Assembly (NCBI RefSeq): GCF_001649575.2
Contig: NC_051446.1
Location: 19,629,659 to 19,693,658, forward strand
DNA length: 64,000 nt
Direction of reading: 5' to 3'
DNA from: Kryptolebias marmoratus
Lineage: Eukaryota > Chordata > Actinopteri > Cyprinodontiformes > Rivulidae
The position numbers and the translations under genes were made by a program. Positions 12,651 through 23,639 of this stretch are shown piece by piece (positions within the stretch are counted from its first letter, which is position 1; each line of letters begins with the position of its first letter). The notes under the pieces were generated by a model that saw nothing but the letters and a program-made list of their open reading frames with translations, made no database searches and had not been told where the DNA came from.

Positions 12651-13139
12651 CTCTGAGTCAGTTAGCATGGCTCAGGCAGGTCAACGCTCATTCTAAAACC
12701 CTTTTAAGTGCCAGAACTGTGGCAGTTATTGTGTTTGTTTTCCCTAAAGTCACGTAAAGCACATCCTTCACCCACAACAACAGCACATAATTGGCCCTGG
12801 AAAAGAGACTGGAATGAATATTGCGTTGTTACTGCACAAAATCCAGTTGGATCACCTTATTTGTCAATTATGCTTTTCACTACACACTGCAACATCCTCA
12901 TAAACAGGCTATATAAAACAAATTCAATTGACACCCAATAAAACATATATAATGTGTTAACAAGAGGTATAAACAAAGCCAGCTGTTGAATTATCTTTGA
13001 CTGTCCTAAAACTGTGTTTGTTATCAATTAAGGCTCAATCTCACAATTTCACATTAAAAACACTATGTCTTCTGCTACCAGTCTAATAATAGTAATGCAT
13101 ATGGCAAGTGTTTTGATTAACATAATGGAAAAATAGCCC

Positions 13140-13390
13140 ACGTAATTTATCTTGGAAGTCCGATAGAGAGAGAGCCAGATTGGAGCCTGAGGACTCAATC
13201 CACCTCAACATATGCTTCTATTGTAAGTCTCTGAATGTGGAGTATCTCGAGCCTTGTTCCCATGATATTTATTGAAAAACATTTGCCTTTATGAGCTGCA
13301 TGCGTAATGAATGCCTATCAATGCTGCAGCTCAGCAGATGAGGCTATAATTTCAGATGCAAGTATCCCAACCACGTGAACGTGTAATGTT
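13140..13390. promoter_or_regulatory. candidate conserved non-coding block
   Basis: High-complexity island including CTGCATGCGTAATGAATG and a CACGTG E-box near 13374. No coding signal. Confidence 0.27.
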
Positions 13391-13669
13391 TCTGAGTTGT
13401 TTGTTTTTAACCTAAACTGAAGGTTGTTTGCATCACTTTTGTGCACTTTCTGAGCAAACAGTTTAGTCTCTAACTACCTGTTGCTTTCATATATTTTTTT
13501 CCTAAAACTCCAGCTTGATGTGAGCTATGACTATTCAAGAACATCTTGGTTTTTTTCACCAACGTTTGACTATATCTGTAAAACAACTATTAAAAATAAA
13601 CTTTAAATGTTTGTCTAAACAAGATCTGCTGTTGCTAGTTAACACTAGTCTATTGGTTTTTGTCTGAGT

Positions 13670-14060
13670 TGTTGACCAATGAGAGGAAAGTTAAGATGTA
13701 TTCCACTGATTGTCTGGCTGCAAGGAAAAATCTATCTTGGAGCATCCCGAGGCTGCAGGGCCTTTATTGATATATCAGATGGGACATTGGAGGAGAAATT
13801 GGCCTCATTTGTTTCTCATGTCACCTTAATGGCAGATCTCTTTCAAGGGGCAAAGAATTGACAGGCCCCAGGTCTCAGTGAGCAAAGAGCCAAAGCTAGT
13901 TTATTGGTTTCCTCTTGCAAACAGTCTGCCTAATGTGGCTGGCTGGATCAGCCTCCAAAGTTTAAAAGATCCCCCAGAAAATATTAATCAAGTCTTCTGA
14001 CTGATTTTCTTAGCATAATAAATTATCTGGAAAGGGACAGTGTTACTATACCCTTAGGGG
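13670..14060. promoter_or_regulatory. candidate conserved non-coding block (one of the clearest)
   Basis: Continuous high-complexity sequence of nearly 400 bp with balanced base use and AATTATCTGG/AATATTAATC homeobox-type cores at its end. The 60-codon + frame at 13679 has no known motif. The texture strongly suggests deep conservation, but this was not tested. Confidence 0.35.
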
Positions 14061-14329
14061 CATTTATTGCAGACATATTTCAGGCTGAGCTGAGATTCAA
14101 GGAGAGAAACGACTGCTGATAGAGTGAAAGAGTCAATTAGGCATTTTTTAACAAGGTTGTAGCATTTAAGAAACAGAATCTAGTGGATCATGTTTTGTTT
14201 CAAATAGCAATGAATACCCTGATGCTGAGACAAAATTAGATATAGCTACGGACTGCATTCTCAGTTGGTTATCCACTAACAACTGTTGCTGTCAATACTT
14301 TGACCAATCATTTCTCTTTTCATCTGTGT

Positions 14330-14560
14330 TAGCATCTTGTTTCACAGCCCGATTGAAGTTTCTACGTGTCACTTGGAAGTGAACAGGTGTCACACCAGCA
14401 AAGGCACCTCACAGATGGCAGCATAATTAGCATTGATTCTGGCAGTCTCTCACAGACCAGGGTCTGGATGGCCGTGACGACCAACTAACCTCCCCACCTC
14501 TTGATGGGCTACCTCGGGGACAAATCGAAGCTCATTTTTAGTTCTAGAAAGGTGCATCCA
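14330..14560. promoter_or_regulatory. candidate enhancer with paired NK2-like and T-box-like palindromes
   Basis: CACTTGGAAGTG (14370-14381) is an inverted pair of AAGTG, the core of NK2-class homeodomain sites. Four bases later GGTGTCACACC (14386-14396) is an inverted pair of the T-box half-site core. A TAATTAG core follows near 14424. The site matches are seen directly; their function is inference. Confidence 0.3.
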
Positions 14561-14836
14561 ATAAGACTCCTTAGTAGCACAGTCTTTACAAATCATGTCA
14601 TATAGCATCCATGAAAAACAACAATCTGAACAGGTTTTGTAGTTAAAAAAGAGAAATTTTGGTGCTTAAAATATTTACAATTAAAAAAATTTATTATTGT
14701 TAATAACTATATACTTTAACTATTTTTTGTCTACCTGGAGCAAATGATAATTTTATTTAGGGACGCATAATATATCAAAACATTTCTTTCAATAAAATGT
14801 GTATACTATCAATATTACTAAGGACTGCCTGAAGTA

Positions 14837-15001
<165 letters not shown>

Positions 15002-15479
15002 AATTTTAGCATTGTTGATATTTAAAAGACTTTAATAATTTCTTCTTGCTGATTTTTAGACCCATCAGATTATTTTCTCAATTCCATTGTTTTTGTTTTT
15101 GTTGTTAAGAACAGTTTATTGATAGGAAATAAATAATTTCATCCTTCTTACTTCTAACTGAATCCCAACAAACAAACATCTTGACTATATCATTTTCAAT
15201 ATGTTGTCAAATATTTCTGACTGAGTAAGAATTGGCATCCCAAACATGGGGAATGATTTATAGCAAAATGAAAACAGTTTCATTGGATGCTGATTTCTTC
15301 TGGATAGGAGGATAAATATCAAATATGTCACACAATCTCTCAGAAGCAAGCAGATGTATTATTTCTGTAAGTCTGTCACTTTCTATGCCTTCATATGTCT
15401 CCTGTTGGTTGGTATTCTTGTATTGCAGATTGTTTGCTGGAACAGGCCTGCCACTGCACTTCCCGCACTTTGAAATGGA

Positions 15480-15700
15480 TCTCATCTAATCTTATTTCCC
15501 CGTGTCAAATGGCAGCATGACATGCTGTTTTACTCCGTAACATTTGGTTGTAGTGAACCAGCTGACTGCGTCTGATGCGAGGAGTCCCCTTGTTATTATG
15601 AACCACTTATAGTGGTGTGTCTGTGAGGTTGTTGTCAGCGTCTGTGGGTCATGCAGACATGTTGGTCACTAATACAGCACAAAGAAAATTGCTTCAGTGG
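15480..15700. promoter_or_regulatory. candidate conserved non-coding block
   Basis: Less AT-rich island with a perfect 7-bp inverted repeat CAGCATG-A-CATGCTG (15513-15527). No coding signal. Confidence 0.25.
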
Positions 15701-15944
15701 CAGACATTTGTTGTTTGTTTTTCATTCATGTACTTCAGTGCGCTCGCTCCATTACAGAAACATTTTCTGAATCGCTAGACAAATTTACACAAAGACCTTT
15801 TAATAACATCCAGTGTAGCTTTGATATGGAGTCATAGCAGTCTAAATGTCCTCAGTACAGCAAGTAAATGCAGCACACAAAACAAGATCACAGATCAGCA
15901 GGTTTTCAGTTAATAGTAACACTTAAATGTGAATTTATCCTTTC

Positions 15945-16140
15945 CCCAAATTCTCTTCGCAGTGCATCTGTGACAATTAGAGCCATTCGTTGTGTATAAT
16001 GCACTGGTCAGGTGTCAGGATTCATTATATTTAGTGAAGATTTGCATAATGCAGGAGGCATCAAATTAAATTAGCATAATTCCTTTGATTACACTTGTTA
16101 TTAAATGTGAGTGACATTGATTTACAAAACGGTGTGGTAT
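15945..16140. promoter_or_regulatory. candidate conserved non-coding block with octamer and TCF/LEF-like cores
   Basis: Contains ATTTGCAT (16040-16047), AAATTAGCATAATT (about 16068-16081) and a CCTTTGAT TCF/LEF-type core just after it. AT-rich but complex, without repeats. Confidence 0.3.
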
Positions 16141-16659
16141 AAGGTTAATGGCTGATGTCACCTTCTTGCTCTTGTATCTTTTCACAATCAACATAAAGCT
16201 TTTTTTCAATGGGTCATTTATGCTTCTTTATCTTTAAGTAACATGGTCCAAAACTTTATGCCTCTCCGCCTTCACCTTTACATGTAAATTTCACAGTCTC
16301 TGTACTTGAACTACCTTCGTATACCTTGTTTCGGTAATTATATAAGGTAGAAAGCGATTTAAATAGAACTAAGAGCCATAACATTGGCCCATTTAAGCAC
16401 ATTTAGACAGGCCATTATTGACACAGGGTTAAGTGTAATTCGTCAAGAAAAAAAAAATTGACAGGGTTAAGAAACAGAGAAATGATGGTCAATTAAACCT
16501 ACTTTACAGTCATAAGAGGAAAAGAAGCATCCACCTCAAGTGTCTTGTTTTATTCCTGAAGAAAGCATAAGATCATAACACCCATTTTCATAATACTACA
16601 AACAGCCTGTAGGCTACAAAACAAGAGGAAGGCCATGCTATGTGTATCTGTGCATTTTC

Positions 16660-17240
16660 TGATAGAGACAGAAGGGTTTCAATCTCTTTTTCATTTCATC
16701 CTGATAGCTCTGCCTTTTATTACTGAGGGACAAGAACGTTTCCTGAGGTAAAAAGGAGTGCACATTCCCAAGATAAAGTTGGACGTTTACAGCTATTTCC
16801 AGCAGTAATGTATTATTCCGTTAAAGCAATGATCAGGTAGTGTTGGATGAATGGGAGATGTTCAGCACCATTACTGCCTGGCACATCAGTGAGGCATTAT
16901 TACATTATCGCTGCTCTTTAGTAGGAGATTGGGTGTGTGACCGGGTTCTGAATACACTCATCCCGCTCTCCACGGCGTAAATTGCAGATTGGCTCATTGA
17001 CTTCAATGATAAAATGTAAAAATTGCCAGTAAAGAGAACATGGACTCAGGTTACTCCTTAGCTGTTTGTCAACGGCAGATGTGACTCAGTTGGTGCAGAG
17101 CATGTTAAAGAGTTCCATCTCCCAGAAGTCAATGTCATTTATGCCTGAAACTGCTAAAGCAATAGCTCATCTTGTCTCTGGTGTGTCATACTACACTGCC
17201 TTTGTCTGAGATTAGAATTTGCTCTGGTGGTGGGCTAAAA
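16660..17240. promoter_or_regulatory. candidate conserved non-coding block
   Basis: A long run of high-complexity sequence with repeated ATTA/TAAT cores and several TGACTCA-like AP-1 words. No open frame over 60 codons. One of the denser islands in the window. Confidence 0.32.
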
Positions 17241-17394
17241 ATCCTTAAAAGTTGCTCGTAGTTTCAGCAGACATTTATTCCATTTGTTATATGTAAAAAA
17301 ATAAATAAAAAAAAAATCGAAGTTCAACATGAAAAGCCACATGTTTAGGGATTACACGCATTTGATAATTGACAGCTAATTATTTAAATAAAGC

Positions 17395-17910
17395 ATCAAT
17401 TCCACAGACCATTTGTTCACTTTAACTCTGCATCAAAGAAAAACCTGGAAGCATTATTATTCTGCTTATTAGGCCTGAGCAGGTTATTCTGGGAAGGGAT
17501 ATTGCTAATGTTATTTCGCACGACACTTCAGAACAGCATTAATCCATGATAATTACCTCGAAAGGAAGCAAATAAAGACAAACTAATGGCGAGGTTGGTC
17601 ATCAATTTCGAACACATGACTCAAATGCCCTACATTTTTATGCAGGAAGCGCCCATTTGCTGCGCTCCTGCTTGGAATGCCTTTTTAAGTGTATATTATC
17701 CTGTCCTTGACTGGGGAAGTGTTAGGAGAAATCATTAAAGCAAATTAGACTATTAACATCCTAAAGAGCATTTATCTTGTGGATCAATAGGCTCTCATCT
17801 TCTTTAGAGGACCCGTTGGTGTCCTAAAGTCATTATGAGCCAGATCATGAGGATAGTCAATTCATTACATGCAGATAGGCCAATAATTATTGACACCATA
17901 CTGGAAGTAC
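17395..17910. promoter_or_regulatory. candidate conserved non-coding block (one of the clearest)
   Basis: About 500 bp of uniformly complex sequence with AATTA/TTAAT cores (for example CATTAATCCATGATAATTACC near 17540), without repeats and without a long frame in any phase. Flanked by poly-A-rich (17300) and AT-rich (17930-18000) spacers. Confidence 0.35.
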
Positions 17911-18009
17911 CAATAATAATTTTAAGTACATATTTTTGTAGTTTTAAATAATTTTTAAAACCAAATATGTAAATATATATTTGAATTATTTTTTTTACTA
18001 GAGAGAATA

Positions 18010-18330
18010 CTGTTGTTCACTGAAGAGGATATTTACAGCTTCCTCCAAGAAAAGAATGAAAAAAAAGTCTCTTGGCATTGATGCACTTGTTGTAGATCAA
18101 GCAACACTTCACCATATGATTTTCCCTGCTTTGCTGACTGTGTGTGAAGATGCCATACACTCGGAAAGGATTGGATCTGCAGTCTACCATCACAAGAGCC
18201 GCGATGCTCCAATCAACACACAAGATGTTCAGACATTTATAATTGCATCATTTCACAGCGCCTTGCTTGTGACGTCACGGCTGCTTGCTTTATTTGCGAC
18301 TTTTGTACTTGTCAACATGAAAAACTGAAA
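18010..18330. promoter_or_regulatory. candidate regulatory block with full CRE palindrome
   Basis: Complex island that includes the palindromic CRE core TGACGTCA (18270-18277). A 90-codon + frame (18056-18328) runs through it. Its peptide is unrecognised, it lacks flanking splice signals that I can see, and a 68-codon minus frame overlaps it, so I treat the block as non-coding. Confidence 0.27.
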
Positions 18331-18589
18331 CATTTTTTTTGGTTTTTGCATCTTTATTTGATGCCTTGCTTTGGTGTTAAATATGCATTTAAATAAGTTT
18401 AAAGAAAATAATAATCAGCATCATTTGACATGATGTTGATTTGATGAACATGATGTAGCTTTTGTGGGTGTCCTGACTGAAAGACTTATTGTGCAAAACT
18501 CATAAATCTTATCCCTTTATGTTGTGCCAATAATAGTCCTAAATTGGAATGAAATTACTTTCCCTTATATATCAATTGTTATGCTAAAA

Positions 18590-18900
18590 GCTGCAACCTT
18601 AAAGTGACCACTCCTCGCATAATATGCTTCACCGTTTGTTGCGCGCTGAAAAGGCAAGCGGGAGATCCTTCTGTTCCCCATATGGCCCCATTGTCTTGGT
18701 AATGCCGTGCGATGTGCCCCCTCCGGAGCGTGCTCCTGGCCCTGCTGGTGGAGGATAAACTGTTGGTTTCACAGAGGCGAGCAGGAGGCCTGTGGACACA
18801 GCAGCGTGTGTGATGTGAGGCGCCCATGTGCGGTCGATTTCCACCCCCTCCTTAGCTAACTTCAAGCCAGCTGAATAAATGAAAGGCACTCCTCAAACAA
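18590..18900. promoter_or_regulatory. GC-rich island, candidate conserved block
   Basis: Clearly GC-richer than its surroundings, with several CpGs (GCGCGC near 18640, TCCGGAGCG near 18722). Two overlapping minus-strand frames (82 and 86 codons) are kept open by composition and are unrecognised. It could be a small CpG-bearing regulatory element or a decayed exon. Confidence 0.3.
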
Positions 18901-19410
18901 TGAAGGAGTTTTCTGCACCAAGTTATGATGTGCTTGAAATAACCGCAGTGGTATTATCAGGTAATCAGAAATAGAGGAAAGTGTTTCAATGCTTATTGGT
19001 GCTGGTTCAGAAGCCAGATTTGATGACTCACTCTCTGTCGCACAAATTTCAAATCTAATTTAGAAATCCATCTTGTTAGTCAATTAAAGCTGTCAAAAAA
19101 ATTCACTAGCAACAATCTAAACACAAACTGGACCAGTGTGTCAAAACTGCATCCATATTGATTAATTTAAAGCAATCATTTTTTATTTAAACGTTTAGAC
19201 ACACTTCATCAACAAATAATTACGGCAACTTCCATCAACAAATAAATGTAAATATTTTAATTTGTTTATCCATTAGCATCATTGCAGCTCTGCTCGGGCA
19301 GTGTCTTGTGCATGTGTGGGCTGCGTGAATATTTCCTCCGTAGCTTCCATTGTGTGGTACCTGGCAGCACTGAGGCTAAACTAATCAGTTAAGTTGCTGA
19401 GTTGACAGCA

Positions 19411-19436
19411 TGCACACACACCCACACACACACGCT
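19411..19436. repeat. short imperfect (CA)n tract
   Basis: CACACACACCCACACACACAC, with a one-base interruption. Confidence 0.85.
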
Positions 19437-19834
19437 GAAACACACAGAGCATTAAAACACTGATTGGCCTCAGCAGACTGTCATGTTTCAGAAGCTTTTC
19501 CAGCAGGCATTTTATTTATTATTTATTACTTTTATTCTTTTTTTTCAGTTAGAATCATTTAAAACACTAAAATTATTAAAAAAAAAATAGATTTTACAGA
19601 TGTCTTTCACAATAAGACAAACTGTACTCAAGATATTGACTTTATGATAAAAGATTTATAATCATTTCATCAGATTATTCAATTTTTTATCATGCATTTG
19701 TGTTAAAAATATTAATCTCCTCATCTCCAGTAATAGGCATTTGATAATTAAATCGCATGATTAATTTTGTCTTTTTTCCTCATGTTGCTTCTTTTTTCTC
19801 CTTTCTTTTTCTTCTTTTTTTTTTGTCTTAACAA

Positions 19835-20400
19835 AGACTTAGCTCGAACATTAATGAAAGAAAGACGTGGACCATGGAGCTGCAGGCCCTGGGAATGTAA
19901 GGGTCACTTGGTCAATTAATACATAGGCCCCCACTTATTATAACTTTTTCCAATGACAAATAGCAAACTGTTGGTTTATACAATGATCGGTTGTATCATT
20001 TTGTGGAGGACAAGGGACATTTTCAGCTTGGCTGCCTGTACACTCGCCTTTGAGCTGGCCCTGGAATAGCTGTTTGTTCGACCCCAAGGAGTGAGAATTG
20101 ACAAAGCAAGCCAGGAGCATTTGTTTCATCTGCTAAGCCATAGATTGAAAATGATTTCCCAATGCCCTGTTTGAGATCCCCGTGAAGGGGGTCATCAATT
20201 ATTTCCTGATACGTGACACAATTTTGTACCTATTTTACTGACCGCTTCTTTCTGGTTGGTCAGATAGCATCTCTTTTATCAGCCCATTATTGATGGTAAA
20301 TGGAAGCACAGTAAACAGACTTGTAGGTTTATTTCCACTTTCACTCTGCCAAGGAGCTGCAGCACTTCAGGGTGACGAGTGAAGTTTGTCAAACAGGATA
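19835..20400. promoter_or_regulatory. candidate conserved non-coding block (one of the clearest)
   Basis: Starts directly after a pyrimidine/poly-T stretch (19770-19825). Over 500 bp of balanced, complex sequence with GTCAATTAATAC and ATCAATTATTTCC homeobox-like cores. The 63-codon minus frame is unrecognised. Confidence 0.35.
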
Positions 20401-20639
20401 AAAGAAAAACAATATATTGTTTGCACTAATATGTTCAGATCTAGAAGAAAATAATGTTACTTTTGCGATAAGAAAATAACTGTTTATTCAAGCCTTTCAT
20501 ATACCATGCATCACACAAAGGGAAAAAAGAAGACAACTCAAACAATTGCAAGATATTCCTACTATAAAACTCTTTTAGGCATTGCTGTTTAATCTTCATT
20601 TTGCTGGTGTGAGTGTGAGTCTGCTGAAAGCACAGTGTT

Positions 20640-21060
20640 TTTTGAGTAAATGGAGTTCTAAATTGCTTTTTTTAAGTACCATGCGCCAGGGTAATGTCTA
20701 GAGGTACAGACACAGCATTCTGGTGGCAATGATTTATGGTGTGGGGCAGCCACAAATTGACTTGTATGCAAGAAATGTAAATGGAAGTGGGACATTTGAT
20801 GGAGAAGCTCATTTCCAGCCTTAAATGTTTTAAATTAACCACACAAACTCACAAGGCAAAATGTTAATGGGCTTTTTTTTTCCTCCCCCCCCCCCCCTAT
20901 TCTCCCCAGCCCCACCCCTCCCTTAACTTAATCTACATTACAGGTCAATTTATTAAACAAACAGCAATATTGCACTAGATTTGCAAGGATCAATGGACTT
21001 GACAAAGGGGATTTATTTCAGGAAATAAACTCTAAAAACAAGGACTGAGGTAATGTCATC
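20640..21060. promoter_or_regulatory. candidate conserved non-coding block split by a C13 homopolymer
   Basis: Complex sequence on both sides of a T9-CC-T-C13 pyrimidine tract (20872-20897). The right part has AATTTATTAAACAAAC and AACAGCAATATTG cores. The pyrimidine tract is a likely sequencing and replication-slippage site. Confidence 0.27.
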
Positions 21061-21122
21061 TTTAACAATGGTTTGTAAAGACACTTCAAGACTAAGAACA
21101 GCTAAGTCATTTTTTTTTACAG

Positions 21123-21176
21123 GTGAATGAATGGTCATTAGAAGGACGGGGAGAACCTGCAGGGGACGGAAGGAAG
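21123..21176 (+). other. mini-exon-like block 1 (possible lncRNA or UTR exon)
   Basis: 54 bp flanked by near-consensus splice signals. Upstream is a polypyrimidine acceptor (T9 then ACAG, ending 21122); downstream is the donor AAG|GTGAGT (21177). The interior is purine-rich (GAAGGACGGGGAG), as in exonic splicing enhancers. One frame is open for 18 codons; the other two have early stops. A second block with equally good signals starts 80 bp downstream. No coding homology recognised. Confidence 0.35.
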
Positions 21177-21256
21177 GTGAGTATCTTCCTTTTAGATGTA
21201 TGTTGATATGAGGGACTTAATGCTTTTTGCCTTACAGAGTTATCTTCTTGTTTCAG

Positions 21257-21314
21257 GCTCAGAGAGGAGGGTGGAGGAGTCCAGGATGAAGAGGACTGCA
21301 GCAGTGGTGAGGTA
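21257..21314 (+). other. mini-exon-like block 2 (possible lncRNA or UTR exon)
   Basis: 58 bp bounded by acceptor CTTCTTGTTTCAG (ending 21256) and donor GAG|GTAAGT (21315). Strongly purine-rich (GAGGAGGGTGGAGGAG, GATGAAGAGGAC). Joined to block 1, the open frame meets a TGA before the end, so the pair does not read as internal coding exons. A non-coding transcript or an alternative 5' UTR is more likely if it is spliced at all. The 80-bp gap would be an unusually short, but fish-compatible, intron. Confidence 0.33.
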
Positions 21315-21315
21315 A

Positions 21316-21600
21316 GTGGATGAATTGGCTGGTTGGAGAGTGGCAGGATGGGCACAAGGCTGGGTGAGTTGATGTCAGGTTGTTTGGTTTGGATCTGAGA
21401 CTGGAGTCTGCAAAGATCACACAGTGTGGAGTCTTTGAGTTACTTAATTTAAGGCTGTAAATCAGTACCGAATGGTAACCAATGTTCCAGCACTGAGTTG
21501 AGGTTCCGCCCAGCCTTATAGGAATAAGCTGCTGGCAGTAGCTCCACCCTGCCACTCAGGAAGCTGGAATGAAAGTGGTTTGTACAAAAACATTGGAATC
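21316..21600. other. moderately GC-rich non-coding stretch
   Basis: Unassigned sequence after the mini-exon-like pair. Two minus frames (82 and 98 codons) are unrecognised. Confidence 0.3.
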
Positions 21601-21799
21601 CCTACAGGTAACTATTTGGAATGATATGTGATTTACACAGGACACTGTTTAGTACATAAAAAGGACACATACACAAAACTGGAAACTAACTAACAAAGGT
21701 GGCAATTTGCACATGTAGTATTAATTAACCAAGCTATTTAGCTCTCAGTGTTATCCTTAACGAGATAGTGCAGATCTTATCATGTAATGTATGTATGTA

Positions 21800-22311
21800 C
21801 CATGTCTTATCAAGTTCTGTGGAAAAAATGGGAACAAATAATATCTTACCTGTTGTTGGTGGATCTTAACAGCCTCGGTTTGGAGAAATAGTTTAATTCT
21901 GACCAAACTGACAAGATTTCATAGCAGTTCATGCAAACACTAGTTTATAAATTTTCACACAGCCTTTTTTTCAGTACACAATTATTCTTGATGAATTATC
22001 ATAACAGTTCTACTGGAAGTGCTACGGTTATCTGCTGCTGCCAGTTTTTATCCATAACCATTTCAATGTAAACAACCATGTAATATGAACTTAACAATAA
22101 TAGAAAGGTTCATTAAACAGTGTTCATATTAACCACTAAGATTTTTTTTAGAATGGAGTTGATCTTGGCCTTGTTCTGACTAGTCAGTAACTCGTCAGTT
22201 TGCTCAAAATTAAACTATTTCTCCAAATTAAGGCTGTTCAAAGATAACATATTAACGGTTTGTAGCATTTCAACATAACCCCACTTCAAAATATAGGAAC
22301 TACCCCTTTAA
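21800..22311. mobile_element. TTAA-flanked MITE with inverted arms (non-autonomous DNA transposon)
   Basis: Inverted arms: GTTTGGAGAAATAGTTTAATT (from 21880) reappears on the opposite strand near 22205-22235. The right end reads, on the minus strand, TTAAAGGGGTAGTTCCTA followed by TTTTGAAGTGGGG (ending 22311), which is the typical terminus of a widespread percomorph MITE type that I recall. The left terminus is too diverged to place exactly; 21800 is approximate. Half of a related copy lies at 61165-61310. Confidence 0.7.
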
Positions 22312-22399
22312 AAAACAGCATTTCAGCACCAGTTTGCTAGGATTTATTGTGTCAAGAAAAAAAAAGTTGATTTGAAATCACGGATCACTGATAAAAATA

Positions 22400-22870
22400 T
22401 AAAATCTGTTTGTCATTTGTTCTAAACCCTAACTTTTCTGCATCATCTTGTCATTGTACGAGACAATGTCTGGATAACAGGAGAAACACGGAAACTCGTG
22501 CCCTCCGGCTGAAGAAGAAAAAGTGGCCTAGAGGGAGAAATTGTTTTCTAATAACAAGAGCTTCTGGTCTCCCAAGGGACAATTACAACGTTAGCTCCCT
22601 TGTCAGAGTAAAAGCCGCTTTCAAGCTGCTCCTTTCGTAATGCTATCATGTTTGCCCCTGAGATATGCCCACAGTCTTCATGTCTCACTCTCTCTTTATT
22701 TCTCTCTATCACTATTGATTGAGGGGCCATTTATATTCACAGTAGGGGGTCTTAATTATGAGTGTGAGTGAGGCCAGCCAAATAGGACTAAGTGGTAACA
22801 GGGGGCCACTGCCACGGGGCTCTTTACCTATTTAACATTCAGAGCATCAGTCCATAATCACTGGCAGTAC
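22400..22870. promoter_or_regulatory. candidate conserved non-coding block
   Basis: Balanced complex sequence. At 22452-22468 it has CATTGT-ACGAG-ACAATG, an inverted pair of SOX-type cores with a 5-bp spacer. A CTTAATTATGAG homeobox core lies near 22752. Overlapping short frames on both strands are unrecognised. Confidence 0.32.
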
Positions 22871-22879
22871 ACTTATAAA

Positions 22880-23630
22880 ATCAATGCTGCTCAGTGGATA
22901 ATGATATATATTTTAAAAATGCTTCAGTTTATGTTGTTCAGTAAAACCTTAAATTGTTTACATGAAATTAAGAGTTCGAATAATGTTTTATTGTAGATGT
23001 TAAAGTTTGGATTTTTTTTTTTTTTGTATAAAACATTTAAATTTTTACTTACATTTTTAGGCCTATAACCAGAAAAATGTCCAATTGCAGGTTTGTCTAG
23101 ATTAGATTATATGCTACTGATTGTACAAATTCACAACAAAACATTTATTTTAACTGCTTGGATGCCCATAAAAGCATATAACATTTAGAAATAAATACAT
23201 ATTTGTGCCTACAGTGAACCCAGCCTCTATAAGGGGTCTTTATTCAAGGGAAAATAAATTAAGAAATTGTATCTTTTTAACTTAAATTTCTCTTTTTGTC
23301 CTTTTGGCAAATCGACACCATCCAATCTGTAAGTGTTTTGGGTGAATGTTCAGTCTCTAAGTTTCAGTCAGTCGTGAAAATTAGTTCAAGCATTGTGTTG
23401 TGTTAACTTGTGGATGCAAAATAATCCCTTCATCTTTTCAAGGTTCTGGCAGTACAAATGTCTTACTAAATGACAACTGGCAGGCAGAACCGCTAAAAAC
23501 ATTGGTGCATGGATGACATTCACTTTGGTCAGTTCAGTCAGTGGACTCTTAAATATGTGGTAATGGCTTTGATTAAGAAATATCTTCAACTTGTGGTCCC
23601 AATTTAAAACAAAACAAGACTGTTTCTGTT
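22880..23630. other. AT-rich spacer, nothing recognised
   Basis: AT-rich with a T-run near 23010. Only one 67-codon minus frame, not recognised. Confidence 0.5.
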
Positions 23631-23639
23631 TGACATCTG

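Noticed and set aside
18056..18328. 90-codon + frame with a fairly protein-like peptide
   Set aside because: The opposite strand is also open over much of it, no acceptor/donor pair flanks it and the peptide is unrecognised. Treated as part of a non-coding block.
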